This document shows positions 43,153 to 54,733 of a DNA stretch of 64,000 bases, piece by piece. The position numbers and the translations under genes were made by a program. Origin of the DNA: Polytolypa hystricis UAMH7299 (Eukaryota; Ascomycota; Eurotiomycetes; Onygenales); NCBI GenBank assembly GCA_002573605.1, contig PDNA01000072.1:1-64000 (forward strand), given 5' to 3'. Numbering within the stretch: position 1 is the first letter of the stretch; each line of letters begins with the position of its first letter. The notes below the pieces were generated by a model. That model did not search any database and had not been told where the DNA came from. It saw only the letters and a list, made by a program, of their open reading frames with translations.

Positions 43153-45660
43153 CAGTTTACATCATTTGGTGACTGCTACCTTTTCAGTAGACAAGGAAAA
43201 GGTTGTGTGCAGTTCTACCAATTCGCATCTATCGGTGCAAGACAGTATATACATTTAGATTCCATGATCACAGACACGATATTTTTGAAGATTTAGCGAT
43301 CGCGTTTTCTGGCATACGATTTCTGCCTTGGGTTCTTTGCTTTTCGGTTGATATCGTTCATTGTTTTCAATTTTCGGGATGGTAGACGAAACCCAAGTCT
43401 GGGGGAATGGTGTACCATATCTAAACAGACAAGGTAGTAAAAGGAAGGCAACACCGTTCAATTCGTTCTGCTGCCTTATTTTTTTTTGGCGTTTTACAGT
43501 TGGAGTCGACGCATGATTTGATTTATCATGCACGGACGTGCTGCTGCATGTAGTATACAGCAGCTCAGTTAGATACCACAATGTTTCGCAATTGGATCAC
43601 AATACCAGACTAGATTCGGAGCTTCTTAACATTCTTGGACGTAGACACTACGTACGTATATCCCGGACTTCGATATGGTCGCTGGCTTTTTAGTGGACGG
43701 AGAACCTCACTCTAACGCTGAATGCCGGAGGCTAGCTGTCTGTCATAACAGGGTCCAGGCAAAGACCCATGCTAATCGATCGGGGGCTGATCCATATAGT
43801 CAACATTTCCTTTTTCCGAGATCGTCTTAACATGGGCGATGGGCGCATCCCGAGCGGCGAGCGGCCTTACTGTTCCTATTTAGGAAATGAAACCTAGCTG
43901 TCAGCCTTGAAAGACGGGGAAAGAATAATAGCCTACGGAGTACATTTATAACACTCCGTGTGTTGGCGGGCGGCGGGCGCGTATGGTGATGACGGAGCGA
44001 GGCTTTTTAAGCTACAGCAGGCTGCAGGAACAGATAGGTGGCTGGCTGACATCAGTGTCGATGATGACCTCAAAACAGTATGTATCCTCCGGACGGCGGA
44101 CGGCGGACGGATAAGTATTTGTCAAAACTTAAATAAAAAAATTAAAAAAGCAAAAACATGAAGCAATAGTTTCGCGGACATGGAAAACAAAAAAGGAAGA
44201 AAAAAAGCAAAGAACGCAGTGGCCTGAAATGATTTTCTTGCGAAACTGTACGAAATAAATGGAAAAAGGGAGCTTTCCCCCGTGTTGAGGCTTGAGCCAC
44301 GTTCCTTGGTCTCTCTTTTATTTTCTGGTTTTGTCCAATATGATTTGATGAATGGTGGGAGAGAAACTGATGATATCTACAGTTGTGACGAATGAGGAGG
44401 GGCAGTGGCTTGCATATTGGACAAGTGGGTGGTTTTCAGGGCAAACGGTTGGTCTGTTCGCTGGAAACAAAAGCTAATCCCTGAAGCAGATCTCCTCAAT
44501 TCTCCCAACAATTCCGCTCTTGTTCGTTCCCCCTTTTTTTCTCTTCTCTCTCTTCCGCACTAACTAAGCTATCTCACCACACCACATACCTCATACTCCG
44601 GTAACTCCACGCACACGAGCAAGACTATCACAACGCTAAGGTTGCTTAACGCGTCAATAGTTTCCTCCTTTGCTCCATCGGGCTCCTCGTCACTTCTTGC
44701 CATAGTCAGCGTTTCCTGTTTGGGACAGCTTTCGGGCTCCATTTCGTTGTTGAGCCCCTCATACGGAAGAGGCCCCCCTTCCCCCCAATTGCCAATTGGA
44801 CGCCCCGTTGAGAATTACCACATTTGTGCCTTGGGGATTGGCGCTTCCTAGGACAGACTTGGCGGTTTAACGCTTTCGTCGGCCTCCATGCAGCACATGT
44901 TCTAGAGCCTCATCACTCCCACTATCAAAACGTCATTCATCGGACCCGCGAACCGTTTCCTGTCGGCATTTCCTATTTCGTCAGTCTGAAAACGCCCCCA
45001 AGGCCGAGAAAAGAGAACACAAATAAAACAAGCTTGACGCAAGGGCCGGTGTGAAAGTTCGGCCTGGAAAGTCTCTGATCAACGCTGAATGCGTGTTCCA
45101 TTAAATAGTAAAATGAGAGCAACCCGCATGCATCCGCGTCGAATATAGATGCGGGCTGTGCTGTAGAAGAATTGCACGGCCAACGTTTGGGTAACTAATA
45201 AATACGTCAATCCTGCCCCTCTCTCTCTCTCTCTAGGTTGTCTGTCTTATGCTTTGTTTTTTGCTGGTTTTAAGGTTCGAGACCCTGCAGCCGTCACAAA
45301 GGTATGTATGGCACCTCCCCCACGAAATCTGGTTTTTGGATCACACGATAACTCTTTCTTACTAATATTGACCATATATAGGCAGCCGTTACTCGAAAGT
45401 TGGATTTGCTTTCAGCGTGAAATACTTTCTCTGTCACCAATGGGACCTCTGCCAAACGACCCCTCCACGTCCTGAGAGCTGAAGTTTCGGATGCGACCAG
45501 CTTCCCCTTTCTGAATTGGACTACTGCTCAAGCGTTCCGCCTTGCATCCACATCATGCTGTGTGGGGTAACTGGGGCTTTTCCATTCCTGTGATAGCGTC
45601 CTCAGATTCTAGACTCAGCCCCTTTCTCACTCTGCTGTTTGGGGCTTCTCCCAACTCTGC
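43153..45660. other. Intergenic region and long leader of the PAS gene
   Basis: There is no gene in 2.5 kb. A CGGACGG triplet repeat lies at about 44092-44112 and a TC run at 45219-45235. A good intron candidate lies at 45302-45381 (GTATGT donor, TTACTAAT branch, TATAG acceptor, 80 bp). As it is followed by no open frame joined to the PAS gene, it would be a leader intron. Several short upstream frames precede the PAS start. Confidence 0.5.
45302..45381 (+). other. Candidate leader intron upstream of the PAS gene
   Basis: The donor AAAG|GTATGT, a TTACTAAT branch-like site and the acceptor ATATATAG make an 80-bp intron of usual fungal size. It ends about 280 bp before the first candidate ATG at 45661. 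Confidence 0.45.
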
Positions 45661-47159
45661 ATGTCTCACGATCATCGTAGCAGAGGAGGGGGAGCGAACG
45701 CCAGTTCAAAAATGGAAATAACATTCATATCAATCCATGGTAAGTTTCCCCTCGAACAATCCCGTTCGATGAACTTATCCCGGATAGGTGACTAACTGGG
45801 AAATTTAGATCTTTCCTCGGATGTGCGGATAAGATATGTATCCGGCGCTGTAGAGGACATTCTGGGGTACCAGCCCAGCGACGTCCTCACCAAGCCTATC
45901 TGGGAATATTGTCATTCGAACGAGATTCCACTGGCCAAAAAGATATTCGCACGGGCAATCCAGCGTGATCAAGCAGCAGGCTTATGCAATTTCCTGCTCA
46001 GGCACAAACTTGGGCATTGGATTCACTGCGAGAGTGTTTTCACCATTGTACACGACGTCCTGGTGGCTAGCACATGTATTTATCAGAGGGATTCGAAAAC
46101 CAAAAGTAAGAATGAGATCATCCGTCACCCCCCGGTCAACTTGCAGATATGGAAGAGCTGAGCAAAGGTTTTTTCTGTAAAGTGAGGACGTCTGACGCGT
46201 CTATCGTTAGACGATTATTTTCTTCCTCGTTAAACGATCCTGGATATCATATGTTATCGTGCATATCAAGCAAAATTTCTCAACTTCCAAAGTCGACTGC
46301 TAATGAGCCACGCGCTGCTCTATTTTTAAACCGATTCACGCGCTCAGCAACGATTATGTTTGCAACCAACAGCGTGACTGGTGTTCTCGGACTCGCTCCG
46401 TCTGATTTAATTTCTAAAAGCTTCTATTATTGTATCGAGCAGTGTTGTTTGCATCAAGCAGTGCAGTGTCTCGAGCATGCAAAGGCAAACGATACGGTTG
46501 CTTACCTGCGCTTCTGGTTTCGAAATCCATCACTAGACGATGAAATGGAAGTGGACAGCGACTCTGAGGATGATGATGGAACTTTTCCCACCGATTCTAA
46601 CATTCATGACTCCGAAAAGCGACATTTTTCTCAAGCGGATGGTACTTTCACCACGGCTAGCACAGCATTTTCTCATACCAGGCAGTCAAGTAACGGCTCA
46701 GGCTCAACCATGAGCGAAGTATGTTCAAGCTCGCCCAGCTCAATGTGGGGCATGGAAGCTGCAAGCCACGGCAGGACGCTAAGTGGCGGCATCTCAGCGC
46801 CCAATTCCAATACCAATGGGCCCACGGAACGAAGGAAACTGAGGATAGAAATTGAAGCGGTAGTTTCATGCTCTTCCGATGGCCTTGTAGTCGTATTACG
46901 ACGGGCGCGACCGCTGATCCCACAATCCATTCAGCAGCCTGGCCATCCAGTTTATGCGAATGGTCTCACTGCGCCACCTTGCCACGCTGCAAACCCGACA
47001 CTTTCACAGAATATCTCACAAACCTCCTTCAACCATCCTTTCTCGCCCTCCTCATCATTTCCATCGACTTCTCGGACAGGCGGGCCTAATCCGGAAGACT
47101 TAATGAAAACAATCCGCGAGGTTACTGTACTCGCTGGCGCCTCTGCAAGGCAGTCATGA
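45661..47159 (+). CDS. Fungal PAS-domain protein
   Basis: Three exons, 45661-45739, 45809-46105 and 46183-47159, give about 450 residues. An ATG at 45712 in the same frame would give 433. Donors are GTAAGT and GTAAGA. Residues about 18-115 form a PAS fold: EITFISIHDLSSDVRIRYVS, then AVEDILGYQPSDVLTKPIWEYCH and WIHCESVFTIVHDVLVASTC. After the second splice comes a conserved block, DASIVRRLFSSS, and a second PAS-like unit (AALFLNRFTRSATIMFATNS, VTGVLGLAPSDLISKSFYYC). The rest is acidic then Ser-rich, ending VLAGASARQS. Family knowledge: PAS domains sense ligands, light or redox, or pair proteins. I see no LOV-type flavin cysteine motif, no GATA finger and no kinase, so the partner and signal are unknown. 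The acceptor at 46182 was preferred over 46146 because it gives the usual spacing before the VRRLFSSS block. Confidence 0.75.
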
Positions 47160-48855
47160 CTCGTTGAAATAATATCGGCGAACGAAATCTCAGAGCGCAT
47201 CGCAGTCAGTTCATGGGGTTGAAGTGATATATGCGAAACGAAACATGACGCTTGGACTCTCGACATACCCTCACACCTCAACCGGAACTCCTCTTCGCCC
47301 TTTCCTCTACTTGTTCATCTCAGATATACAAGCTCTTGCCATCCCTCTCTATTTATCTATCGTCATTAATATCTTCTGCTCGACGTCGACCTTACATCTG
47401 GTGTCTTGAAACAAAAACCTGGGTGATTCCGATCATGAAAGGAATCATTGGATAGATTATAGATTTCTGCCTTCAGAAGAGAAGATCTTACACCACCTTT
47501 TTAGCGACCGCGCCCCAACCTCTCTCAGCATGACCTACCAGCTCTTACCTACCATTGTCCCTCGGTTGTACGACATACGAATCTCTGACGCACTTCCCCG
47601 ATCCCTGTCTGCTCACACCTAATACCTCCTTCGCACTCCCAATTACCTAACCTCTCCAGAACCAACTGCTCCAGCAAGTGAGCATGGTTCCCCTCAGCGA
47701 ACTACTCCCACACACACATATGCCAATTATCCTAGGCTAGTGGATCCGTTCCGTGTATTATGATCTGATTTCCTCTTTGCATCTATTTGCGGCTTCTTGT
47801 TCTCTCTTGGTCATTGGTCTATAGCGTCCTTTTTTTTCTTCTCGTTTCCACGCGTTTTGGCTGTTCTTTCTTGCTTACCTGATTGTATGAATAATCTGGT
47901 TTCTTGCTTTCCCATACGTGTGGAAAAAATAGATAATAAATAATTGATAGTGTAATAATCATATAAGCCAGATATAGTAATACTCTGCTTGGGTATTTCT
48001 AATCGTAACGGTGATATATTAAATATCATTATAAATGTTTTCCATGGATCATGGATATATTTACTCATCTTGCAAGAAGAATGGGGCACACCATGCTTGT
48101 GCCTGAACAATAATGCGCCATGGCGGGGAATCTATGGTGTGAGCCAAAACCTTTTTAAGCTTAAACAAAAATTACCACGCGGAAGGGTGTATTTTTAGTT
48201 TTCGGCTTGTTATATTACGGATATTGGCACCGTATCGAAGTATATGTTGGAAAATGTCCCGAGCCCGGATTTGTTTAGTTAACTTATGCCGATGCGAGGC
48301 GAAATGCGGGTCCCTGCTTGAACTTTTTTGAGCTCCACTAATTTGCTGGAGAAATTTCAGGGGGGGGAATGTCTGGAGTGGCTTTGAAGGTGGGATGCAG
48401 TAAAAAAGAACTTTTATTTGTAAAAGGGTGGAGTTATTCAATTGAAAACTGTTGTAATTTTTCCTTTTTTCCTACTCTTCCATGGAGAGACTTTTATGGA
48501 TATTCTACCAGATTGCTAAGCGGGGAGCATTGCTAGCTGTGGATTATTGAGATGCAGGTCCATGAGGAATGAATTGCTTTGAAATCAGTCATGTTGTATC
48601 ATTTAGTGGTAGGACTAATCTGTAATACTGATTGCGGGGACGAACAGCTCCGACTGCCGCGATGGGAGAGATGCTCTGGGGTATATAATCTCAGATGCCC
48701 ATGATGTTTATGGAATAATTGTTCCTTCTCATCAGCATATCTCTGCATCCTCTGAAAGTTCAAGAGCTCAAAAAACACATAACACACCCAACTTACTACC
48801 TTTTACAACCCGTTCTTGAAATAATTTGGACCCAACAACACCACCGGCAGCCAAC
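47160..48855. other. Intergenic region, no gene seen
   Basis: This is the 3' flank of the PAS gene followed by an AT-rich section (47.9-48.4 kb) and the FMN reductase promoter. Frames found here are short and overlap on both strands. Confidence 0.5.
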
Positions 48856-49482
48856 ATGTCCGCATCCAAATCCATCGCCGTAGTCGTCTCCAGCACGCGC
48901 ACACCCCGCGTCGGTCCCAATGTCGCAGCTTTCGTGCAAGAAACCGTCCTCCCCAACGCCTCCTCCGCCAACCTAACCCTCCAAACCGTCGACGTCGCCT
49001 CATTCAATCTCCCTGTCTACAATGAAGCCGTCATCCCCGCCATGGTCCCCGAAAAGGCCTCCTTCGCCTACCCACACAGCATCGCCTGGAGTGCCGAAAT
49101 GAAACAACACTCCGCCTTCATCTTCGTGGTCCCCGAATATAACTTCGGCATGGCTGCAGCGACAAAGAACGCGATTGATTATTTGTACAACGAGCTGGTG
49201 GGGAAGCCGGTGCTGATTGTTAGCTATGGGATTCTCGGCGGCACGAATGCGAGCGCGCAGGTGAAGACGGTGCTGACGGGGATGAAGATGAAGGTGGTGG
49301 AGACGAGGCCGGCGTTGTCGTTTACGGGGGGGAATGGACCGGATCTGTATAAGGCGATGGGGGAGGGGGTGCTTGGGGAGGATACGAGGAAGGCGTGGGA
49401 AGGGGAGAAGGTGGAGGAGTTGAGGAAGGCGTTTGAGGAGTTGAAGAGGGAGCTTGAGGAAGGGGAGGTGAAGAAGGACTGA
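48856..49482 (+). CDS. NADPH-dependent FMN reductase family protein
   Basis: An intronless frame of 208 residues; the ATG at 48856 (AACATGT) is the first in frame. The start KSIAVVVSSTRTPRVGPNVA is the flavodoxin-like phosphate loop (x-x-x-x-S-S-T-R) of the family. VVPEYNFGMAAATKNAIDYL and GKPVLIVSYGILGGTNA are the flavin-binding and core signature blocks (PF03358). The last 60 residues are charged and helical (KVEELRKAFEELKRELEEG), an extension beyond the usual fold. Family knowledge: these are cytosolic quinone, azo, chromate or FMN reductases using NAD(P)H. The natural substrate cannot be told from sequence. The third-codon composition switches from C-rich in the first half to G-rich in the second. 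Confidence 0.85.
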   Translation: MSASKSIAVVVSSTRTPRVGPNVAAFVQETVLPNASSANLTLQTVDVASFNLPVYNEAVIPAMVPEKASFAYPHSIAWSAEMKQHSAFIFVVPEYNFGMAAATKNAIDYLYNELVGKPVLIVSYGILGGTNASAQVKTVLTGMKMKVVETRPALSFTGGNGPDLYKAMGEGVLGEDTRKAWEGEKVEELRKAFEELKRELEEGEVKKD

Positions 49483-50496
49483 GGTTTGGTAGAGTGCGGG
49501 CTCTTTTTGCCTCCATTTCTCTTGTTTCTTGTCTCTTATCTTCCTTTCCGCCTTTCTGCCTTTCTTGTTTCTCTCTATTTTCTTTCTTTTTCCTTTTTCC
49601 TTTTCATCCTTTTCACCCTTCTGCTGGGCTCTGATTTGGTTGAGCGGGATAGTGCATCGTATGTATGTATTTGAGCATCAATCTCTTACCTGATCATCTC
49701 TGAAGCCACATCTTCGCAAGTCCCCGCCCAATGAGTGATCGCACAGCTAGGTGCACGAGGCAGTGAAGTTCATACACTACATTTCAACCTGCGAGAAGAG
49801 TCGAAGCAATGGTGTCCGAGAAGATAAGGAGTTTATGTCGATGACGTAATCTGCATGCAGTCTGCCGAAATCGTGTCGGATCTCCGGGCGATGGTTGGCT
49901 GGAATTATGCTTATTGTGTTAGTCAGGTGCGTTAAAGGCCCACCACGTGCGCTAATTTCAATGTCCAAAAGGAAACAGAGAGACAACTTCAACTTGCTTC
50001 CAACATACGATGGTCGATGGTTTAAGACACGCAGTTGATTGCCAGTCGACGCCTCCACATGCTGCTACTAACGATGCTCACTGGGCCGACTATATACGGT
50101 TTTGTCGAGAGAAGGTTTAGCTGCATGATCTACAGGCGTCAGATGCAGTAGCGAGTTATCTCTTTGCCTAAGGCGTTGCGATCTCGCAATTCCCCATTAG
50201 TTATGTTAGCTAATTATTAGGTTTACATGAGAGTACTATATTGAGATTTCTTCGCCAGGACCCCTCCATTGTAGCCAGCCATGTGTGCCATTGATAGGAT
50301 GTCGTTCGTCTTTCCGCTCCCTTGTGGAGGAAGGGCAACATCTCACGGATACCCTTTGCCTGTTTCTTTGTTGTCTTGAATATCTTTTATATTAAAGACT
50401 TGCTGTTCAGTGATGGCATCCTCTACCACTTGCAGTTTTTCTCTCTCTCTTGCAGAGCCTTTCCTCTGAAAGAATCAATACTACCTCGTACACAGC
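49483..50496. other. Intergenic region, BTA1 promoter side
   Basis: No gene was seen in 1.0 kb. It begins with a pyrimidine-rich 3' flank. A CCACGTGC site lies at 49943-49950, about 550 bp before the BTA1 ATG. CACGTGC would suit a Pho4/NUC-1-type factor, but the core is frequent in this window. Confidence 0.45.
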
Positions 50497-53400
50497 ATGG
50501 CCTCTCCCGTGGTGGGAGTTCCCCATCTGGGTGCCCTCCGAAATGGATGGTCTATTCTTCACCTCCAGATTGGTATTAGTGCTTTGTTTGTGGTTGGATT
50601 GATAGTCTCTGTGGTTTTCTTCTCATCGCGCAAACCTCAGCTTGATACCGACAGTGGAATCCTTTCCTACCTCAAGTTTGTCTATGCTACTTTCCTCAAG
50701 CCTCACGGCTCGCATGGCCATGGTAGCCAGCAGCTCGCCTTGGAAAGCTTTTACAAGACCCAGGTTAAATTGATGATCCCCGATTTCTGTTATTATTGGC
50801 TAGTTCATCTTCTGACGCAGTACCCGCGAAAATAGGCTTCAGTATATGATGCCACACGAAAACGACTTCTCCGTGGAAGAGAAGATATGCTTGGACTTCT
50901 CGCAGCACAGCTGAAGTTTAAACTTGCAAAGAATGAGGGACATAGTGGCAAACCCATCTGGGTCGATGTAAGTGCGATCCCAGTGGATACATCAATTGGC
51001 TGGTAAAATACCAGGAGCTGATCGAATAAGATTGGTGGTGGGACTGGGTACGTCTTGAATCATTCGGCTTTTCGCTTGGGAGGCTTTCAGATTAACAGTA
51101 TAATAGCTACAACATTGAAGCAATGGCCTCGTTCGTTCCCGTGGCGTCGTTCTTCGAACATGTTTATTTGGTCGATCTTTCGCCGTCCCTTTGCGATATT
51201 GCGCGCCAAAGATTCGCCCGTCTGGGCTGGAAGAACGTCTCGGTCGTTTGTCAGGATGCTGGCGCATTCCGATTGCCACCCCCTCACATTAATGATGATA
51301 TGTTTGATTCTATTCAGGATGCGAAGGCGGATTTGGTTACTATGAGCTACAGCTTGTCAATGATACCCGGTACAGTTGCGACAAAAAAACCCCTACAAAC
51401 GATTTCCAGTCTTTCACCTGCTTATACTCAGATCACTAGACTACTATGGCGTCGTTGACTCGCTTGTCTCTCTTTTAAGCCCAACTGGAACTATCGGCGT
51501 ATGCGATTTCTATGGTATGTATGATCATTCATGAGAAGTATATCTCGTTCTTTTTGGAATTGCTTCTTTTTTTTATAATATTATATAGCTGACTCCCCAA
51601 AGTGCAAAGCATTGTCGACGTGGCCGGCCGGAATTATACCGGTGGAGCTTTCAACCGTCATGTCAACTGGCTGGGACGAGCTTTTTGGCGTGCGTGGTTT
51701 GATGCTGATCGTGTTGGCCTCGAGCCCGCTCGAAGAGATTATCTGGAATATCGATTTGGCACCATATTATCAGCCAGCGATAGAAACTACCTACTAGGTG
51801 GTATTCCTTACTACATCTTCGTCGGTTGTCAGAAGGATATCTGCACAAAACTTGCGAGTCTCGACAGCAAGGAAGCAGTTGAAAAGCTCGATGCTGCCTT
51901 TACAGAGTCGCCCTACTTATCGCCAGCGAATCATCAACGAGAACTCTCAAAGGCGGTGGAGAAGAGCATTCCTGAGATTCGATCCAAGGCCTACGAATCG
52001 GCAATCATCAACCTAAGTTCGAACCTACCCCTCCCATCGTCATTCTATCAACACCACCATTGGCGTATTTGCTATGACGACCTTCTACCGAAGTACACAC
52101 AGTTCCGCAACGAGTACATATATGCGTTCACGTGGGAGGATCCTCGTGTAGATCATCGCCTGTTGAATATCAAGGAAACCGATGTCATTCTTGCCATTAC
52201 TAGCGCAGGCGACAACATATTGGACTACCTGCAGTCTAGTCCCAAAAGAATTCACGCAGTCGATCTTAACCCCAATCAAAACCATCTCCTGGAACTGAAA
52301 GTGGCAGGATTTTCAGCACTGAGCTATCGTGATTTCTGGAACATCTTTGGAGAAGGAAAGCATCCAAATTTCCGAGAACTTCTAGTTTCGCAGCTTAGCC
52401 CTCACTTGTCTAGCCAGGCCTTCCAGTACTGGCTAGATCATACCAACGTATTCACATCAACTTCAGGGATGGGTCTATACGAGACCGGAGGGTCTGGTCA
52501 CGCGATCAGAATGGTCCGCTACATCTCCAAGGTCTTTGGATTGAGGAGGCATATGGGAGATCTTTGCAATGCAGAGACTCTGAATGAGCAGCGTGAGATC
52601 TGGCCTCGGATCCGGCGCATTCTGCTGCACCGTTTTCTCAACTGGGCAGTTGTAGGTACGGAGTGGTTCGCGTGGAAGGCGGCTGGTGTTCCCCCACCAC
52701 AGAGAAACATGATCATCGATGATTATCTTGAGAGAAACGGCTTGGCTGGAGGTATCAAGAGCAGCCGGGAGGTGGGCGGCCTAGCAGTTCGGGACTATGT
52801 GGTTGACACCCTGGATCCGGTCGTGAAAGATACGCTGCTCAGCAACGATAATTACTTCTACCACCTTTGCCTCCAGGGTAAATATTCGAGAAGGTAAACC
52901 ATATGGTATACAGTTCAATAATGTGAGAACAGTGCTAACTGGAGTTAGCTGTCACCCAACTTATTTAACTCCAAAGGCACATATGAAGCTCTCCGCGCCA
53001 GATGCATTCGATGGCCTGCGCATCCACACGGACGAGATCAATGAAGTTATTGCACGAATAACTCCCGGAACTCTGACGATCGCAGTGGTATGTCTTTTTT
53101 ATTTATTTTGTGCTATGGATACTTCCACCCACGGGGCCTAGCTAAAGAATACTCTCTTTCCGCCGCAGGTAATGGATTCCATGGACTGGTTCGATCCCTC
53201 AGGGGAAGCTGCCGGCACCCAGGCCAAAGCTTTCAACATCGCGCTCCAAATGGGCGGTCGCATTCTTCTCCGGTCAGCGTCCATTAAGCCATGGTATATC
53301 GCCGTCTTCGAGAAAAATGGTTTCTGTGCACACCGTGTTGGCGTCAGATTTCCTGGGTCGTGTATTGATCGGTGGGTCATTGCCAACCGACCTTATGACG

Positions 53401-53595
53401 CCGGGATAAATGTGTCATTTTTCTGGATTGTCCTGCTGACCTGAATACGATAGGGTAAACATGTATGCCTCGACATGGATATGTACCAAGACCACTGAGG
53501 TTTCACCGTTCAGTGCGAAGCGCTGTATATCCCCGACATTGTCAAGAAGAACGACTAGTTCTTCTTCAAGCACTGTGGAGGATCTTGAGATTTAA
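50497..53595 (+). CDS. BTA1: Betaine lipid (DGTS) synthase, bifunctional BTA1
   Basis: Nine exons: 50497-50763, 50836-50967, 51031-51047, 51107-51369, 51440-51514, 51603-52893, 52949-53087, 53169-53371 and 53454-53595. All phases agree and the product is about 842 residues, the usual size. Residues about 22-45 are a membrane segment. The first half is a BtaB-like methyltransferase with motif I IGGGTGYN at 134-141, encoded mostly by the 17-nt exon 3, then VYLVDLSPSLCDIA and DLVTMSYSLSMIP. The second half is BtaA-like: YIYAFTWEDPRVDHRLLNI, AITSAGDNILDYL, IHAVDLNPNQNHLLELK, and the last-exon MYASTWICT. Family knowledge: the BtaA half transfers the aminocarboxypropyl group of SAM to diacylglycerol, and the BtaB half adds three methyl groups, making a phosphorus-free lipid that replaces phosphatidylcholine under phosphate shortage, probably in the ER. 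The terminal Ser-rich tail is short. Confidence 0.93.
51031..51047 (+). other. BTA1: 17-nt micro-exon of BTA1
   Basis: The exon lies between a GAATAAG acceptor and a GTACGT donor. It encodes IGGGT plus two bases of the next Gly, the heart of the SAM-binding loop. Skipping it would shift the frame. Confidence 0.75.
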
Positions 53596-54733
53596 TGAGA
53601 TTGACGGGCAAACGATTTTCAGAGCATATGAAACACATGGCCTTTTTTCTTTCTTCTTTTTCCCCTTGAAACACATTTTTCCCTCGAGTCTTCAGAGATT
53701 TCTCATGCTCGGACAGCGCGTAACCTTCATGAATGCCGGCTTTTTTACGGCGGATTCTGCTACCTTCGGTCTATTCTTACCATCCACAACAACTGTCCAC
53801 GCCATATTCCCTTTGCTCAATAATCCTTCCGAAACTCCATGTATATTGTTGCGACTGGGGTGACTTCTTTTCCCCCACCTGCAGAGATACTATTATGACA
53901 TGCATACGAACAATGATGTCATACGAAAATAAAAACAGCACATCAATCACGAAAAAAACAGTCAAAAAATAAATAATAATAATACATATTTTTCTGACAC
54001 ATTCGGCTCAATCCATCTGAATGTTATTTTGCTCACCTCCGCTTCATCCTAGCCCGAAATTGTTGCCCACACTTTCGGGAAGCCATGTAACGCTGCTGAA
54101 GAACTGAGCGGCGGGGCCATAAACTGCCTAGTCGCCGTGGGAAAGAGTGGGTCGGTGCTTGTCCGGTTTAAGTCTCCGCCTTTTGCTTGCTGCATTGCGA
54201 CCCTGGATCTTGTGGCCCGTGGGGCACATCATCGGAATATCGTCTGAGGGGGGCATGTTTTATGACCAAACCTCCCCTGCATCGTGAGTCTGACAAAACT
54301 CGAACGGATAAATTTCGGACTTTTCTATGCACGTATTATCCCTGTTTATACAGACTTCAGGCAACCAGAATAATCTGATCTGCTTGTTGAGTTCTGCAGG
54401 GAGAATATTTGAAAGTATTGATTTAGATTCGGTACTTTTTTATAGAGTTTTCTGAAGTTCCATATACTATCCATGTGCGTATGCTCCACCCTGCATAAGG
54501 CTATCTACATATGTACAAGTACCTATGTACTTTCATCTCTACTCCACCGAGGAACATCCAGAAGCAAAAGAAAAAAAATAGTAGCGATTCTCTCATCTGC
54601 TCTTTATGTATATGAATAGTCCGCGCTCGAAGCCCTTATTCCTCGGAACCATCGGAGCTCCTAGAATCGAAATAAATAAAAACTATCCACACATATCAAA
54701 CCCACAACCTCGCTGCAACAAAAAGCCCACACC
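53596..54733. other. Intergenic region, no gene seen
   Basis: BTA1 3' flank and GNAT promoter. The last 150 bases are A-rich with AAAATAGTAGC and end in CACACCATGG at the start codon. Frames in 53.5-53.9 kb are short and unrecognised. Confidence 0.5.

Noticed and set aside
45262..45280. GGTTCGAGACC resembling a tRNA T-loop
   Set aside because: No matching acceptor, D or anticodon stems could be folded around it; it lies in the PAS leader.
46106..46146. Shorter 41-bp second intron in the PAS gene
   Set aside because: It is below the usual fungal intron size and inserts about 13 residues not expected before the VRRLFSSS block.
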